From the NCBI RefSeq assembly GCF_002101595.1, contig NZ_LQOM01000031.1, forward strand, positions 62,001 through 126,000: a stretch of 64,000 nucleotides of DNA. The letters are read 5' to 3'. Positions within the stretch are counted from its first letter, which is position 1, and each line of letters begins with the position of its first letter. This document shows positions 63,629 to 64,000 of this stretch, one piece after another. The notes beneath the pieces were generated by a model. It did not search any database, was not told where the DNA came from, and saw only the letters and a list, made by a program, of their open reading frames with translations. Position numbers and translations under genes: made by a program. The stretch is from Mycobacterium celatum (GTDB lineage Bacteria > Actinomycetota > Actinomycetes > Mycobacteriales > Mycobacteriaceae).

Positions 63629-64000
63629 TGCAGCAGCTCCTCCAGGGTCGCCCGGGCTCCCTTGCGCTGCAATGAATCCAGCGCCCAGCTGTATGCCTGA
63701 ACGAAGCGGGGCTGCTGCGCCAGATCCCCGAACACCGCGGTGATCTCGATGAATGCGGTGGGATTTTCGTGCTGCGACCGGGCGATCGGCACCAGCGAAT
63801 CCGCCAGCTGGTCCACCACCTCGAACGGGTTACCCCATTCGTCGACACCCTCGGCATAGCGAGCCCAGCTTGCCACCGTGGCCGCCGCCAGCCGAACCGA
63901 CCCGTCGCTGGCTAAGTTGTCTTGGATCACGGGGAGCAGCCATTTCGGGATGCGGTCCGACGAGTAGGCGCACAGCCGCGAAACGGTGTCGCGCACGCCG
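63625..64000 (-). CDS. Mannitol dehydrogenase family protein (C-terminal part; start beyond window)
   Basis: The last ~124 residues of a polyol-specific long-chain dehydrogenase: VRDTVSRLCAYSSDRIPKWL, then LPVIQDNLASDGSVRLAAAT, AEGVDEWGNPFEVVDQLADS and FVQAYSWALDSLQRKGARAT. These correspond to the C-terminal substrate domain of mannitol/fructuronate dehydrogenases, with the Lys of IPKW as catalytic base. The 5' part lies outside the window. It would oxidise mannitol to fructose, supplying the kinase encoded next. Confidence 0.9.
   Translation of the reverse strand, partial: GVRDTVSRLCAYSSDRIPKWLLPVIQDNLASDGSVRLAAATVASWARYAEGVDEWGNPFEVVDQLADSLVPIARSQHENPTAFIEITAVFGDLAQQPRFVQAYSWALDSLQRKGARATLEELLQ

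Overview
The window is a high-GC actinobacterial chromosome segment from a non-tuberculous Mycobacterium. Gene order follows the M. tuberculosis Rv0861c-Rv0937c segment as I remember it: an XPB helicase pair, moaC2-mog-moaE2, rpfA, moaD2/moaA2, cspB, fadE10, sepH, serC, fprB, citA, gltA2, arfABC, prrAB, accD3, echA6, Rv0906, Rv0909-Rv0913c, the Rv0923c-mntH pair, Rv0926c/Rv0927c and mku. RpfA, EchA6, ArfB, FprB and PrrAB homologues mark it as Mycobacterium. Synteny is from memory, not from a search.

1-8.6 kb: DNA repair helicase genes, molybdenum cofactor genes on both strands around rpfA, a c-di-AMP (ydaO) riboswitch and a CRP-like site upstream of rpfA, and cspB. 8.7-19.9 kb: fadE10 followed by a xi-class GST-like gene, a Vsr-fold DUF559 gene bracketed by two related palindromic repeats, then conserved genes for membrane proteins, a MarR regulator, an rRNA methyltransferase, SepH and SerC. 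20-30 kb: a diiron oxygenase, fprB, citA, pdxH, a broken MFS gene, gltA2, a FAD oxidoreductase and an FKBP. 30-36.5 kb: a reduced arfABC operon, prrAB, an ABC exporter, a kinase remnant and an MFS transporter.

36.5-43.7 kb is a stress island: an ANTAR protein, a small acidic protein, a MerR/HspR-like regulator, Hsp20 with repeated promoter motifs, a J-domain protein, accD3, and a perfect CIRCE (HrcA) operator in front of a glycosyltransferase plus glycogen-debranching-like operon. 43.7-55.6 kb returns to conserved genes (echA6, a metallo-beta-lactamase-fold hydrolase, the Rv0909/Rv0910 pair, a carotenoid oxygenase, tRNA-Arg(CCT), a gamma-glutamylcyclotransferase/poly-gamma-glutamate hydrolase fusion, mntH, and an SDR gene behind a KstR-like box).

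55.8-60.4 kb is accessory. It holds a GH25 lysozyme-like gene next to a mycobacteriophage lysin-B-like esterase, and then a four-gene type VII-like toxin/immunity cassette. The cassette lies between a 41-bp fragment of the ku 3' end and the intact ku gene, which looks like an integration scar. The right edge carries ku without an adjacent ligD, a class III adenylate cyclase, and a mannitol/fructose operon (PfkB kinase and mannitol dehydrogenase).

Five intergenic palindromes of 52-61 bp, all with arms ending in CGAG, form an apparent repeat family.
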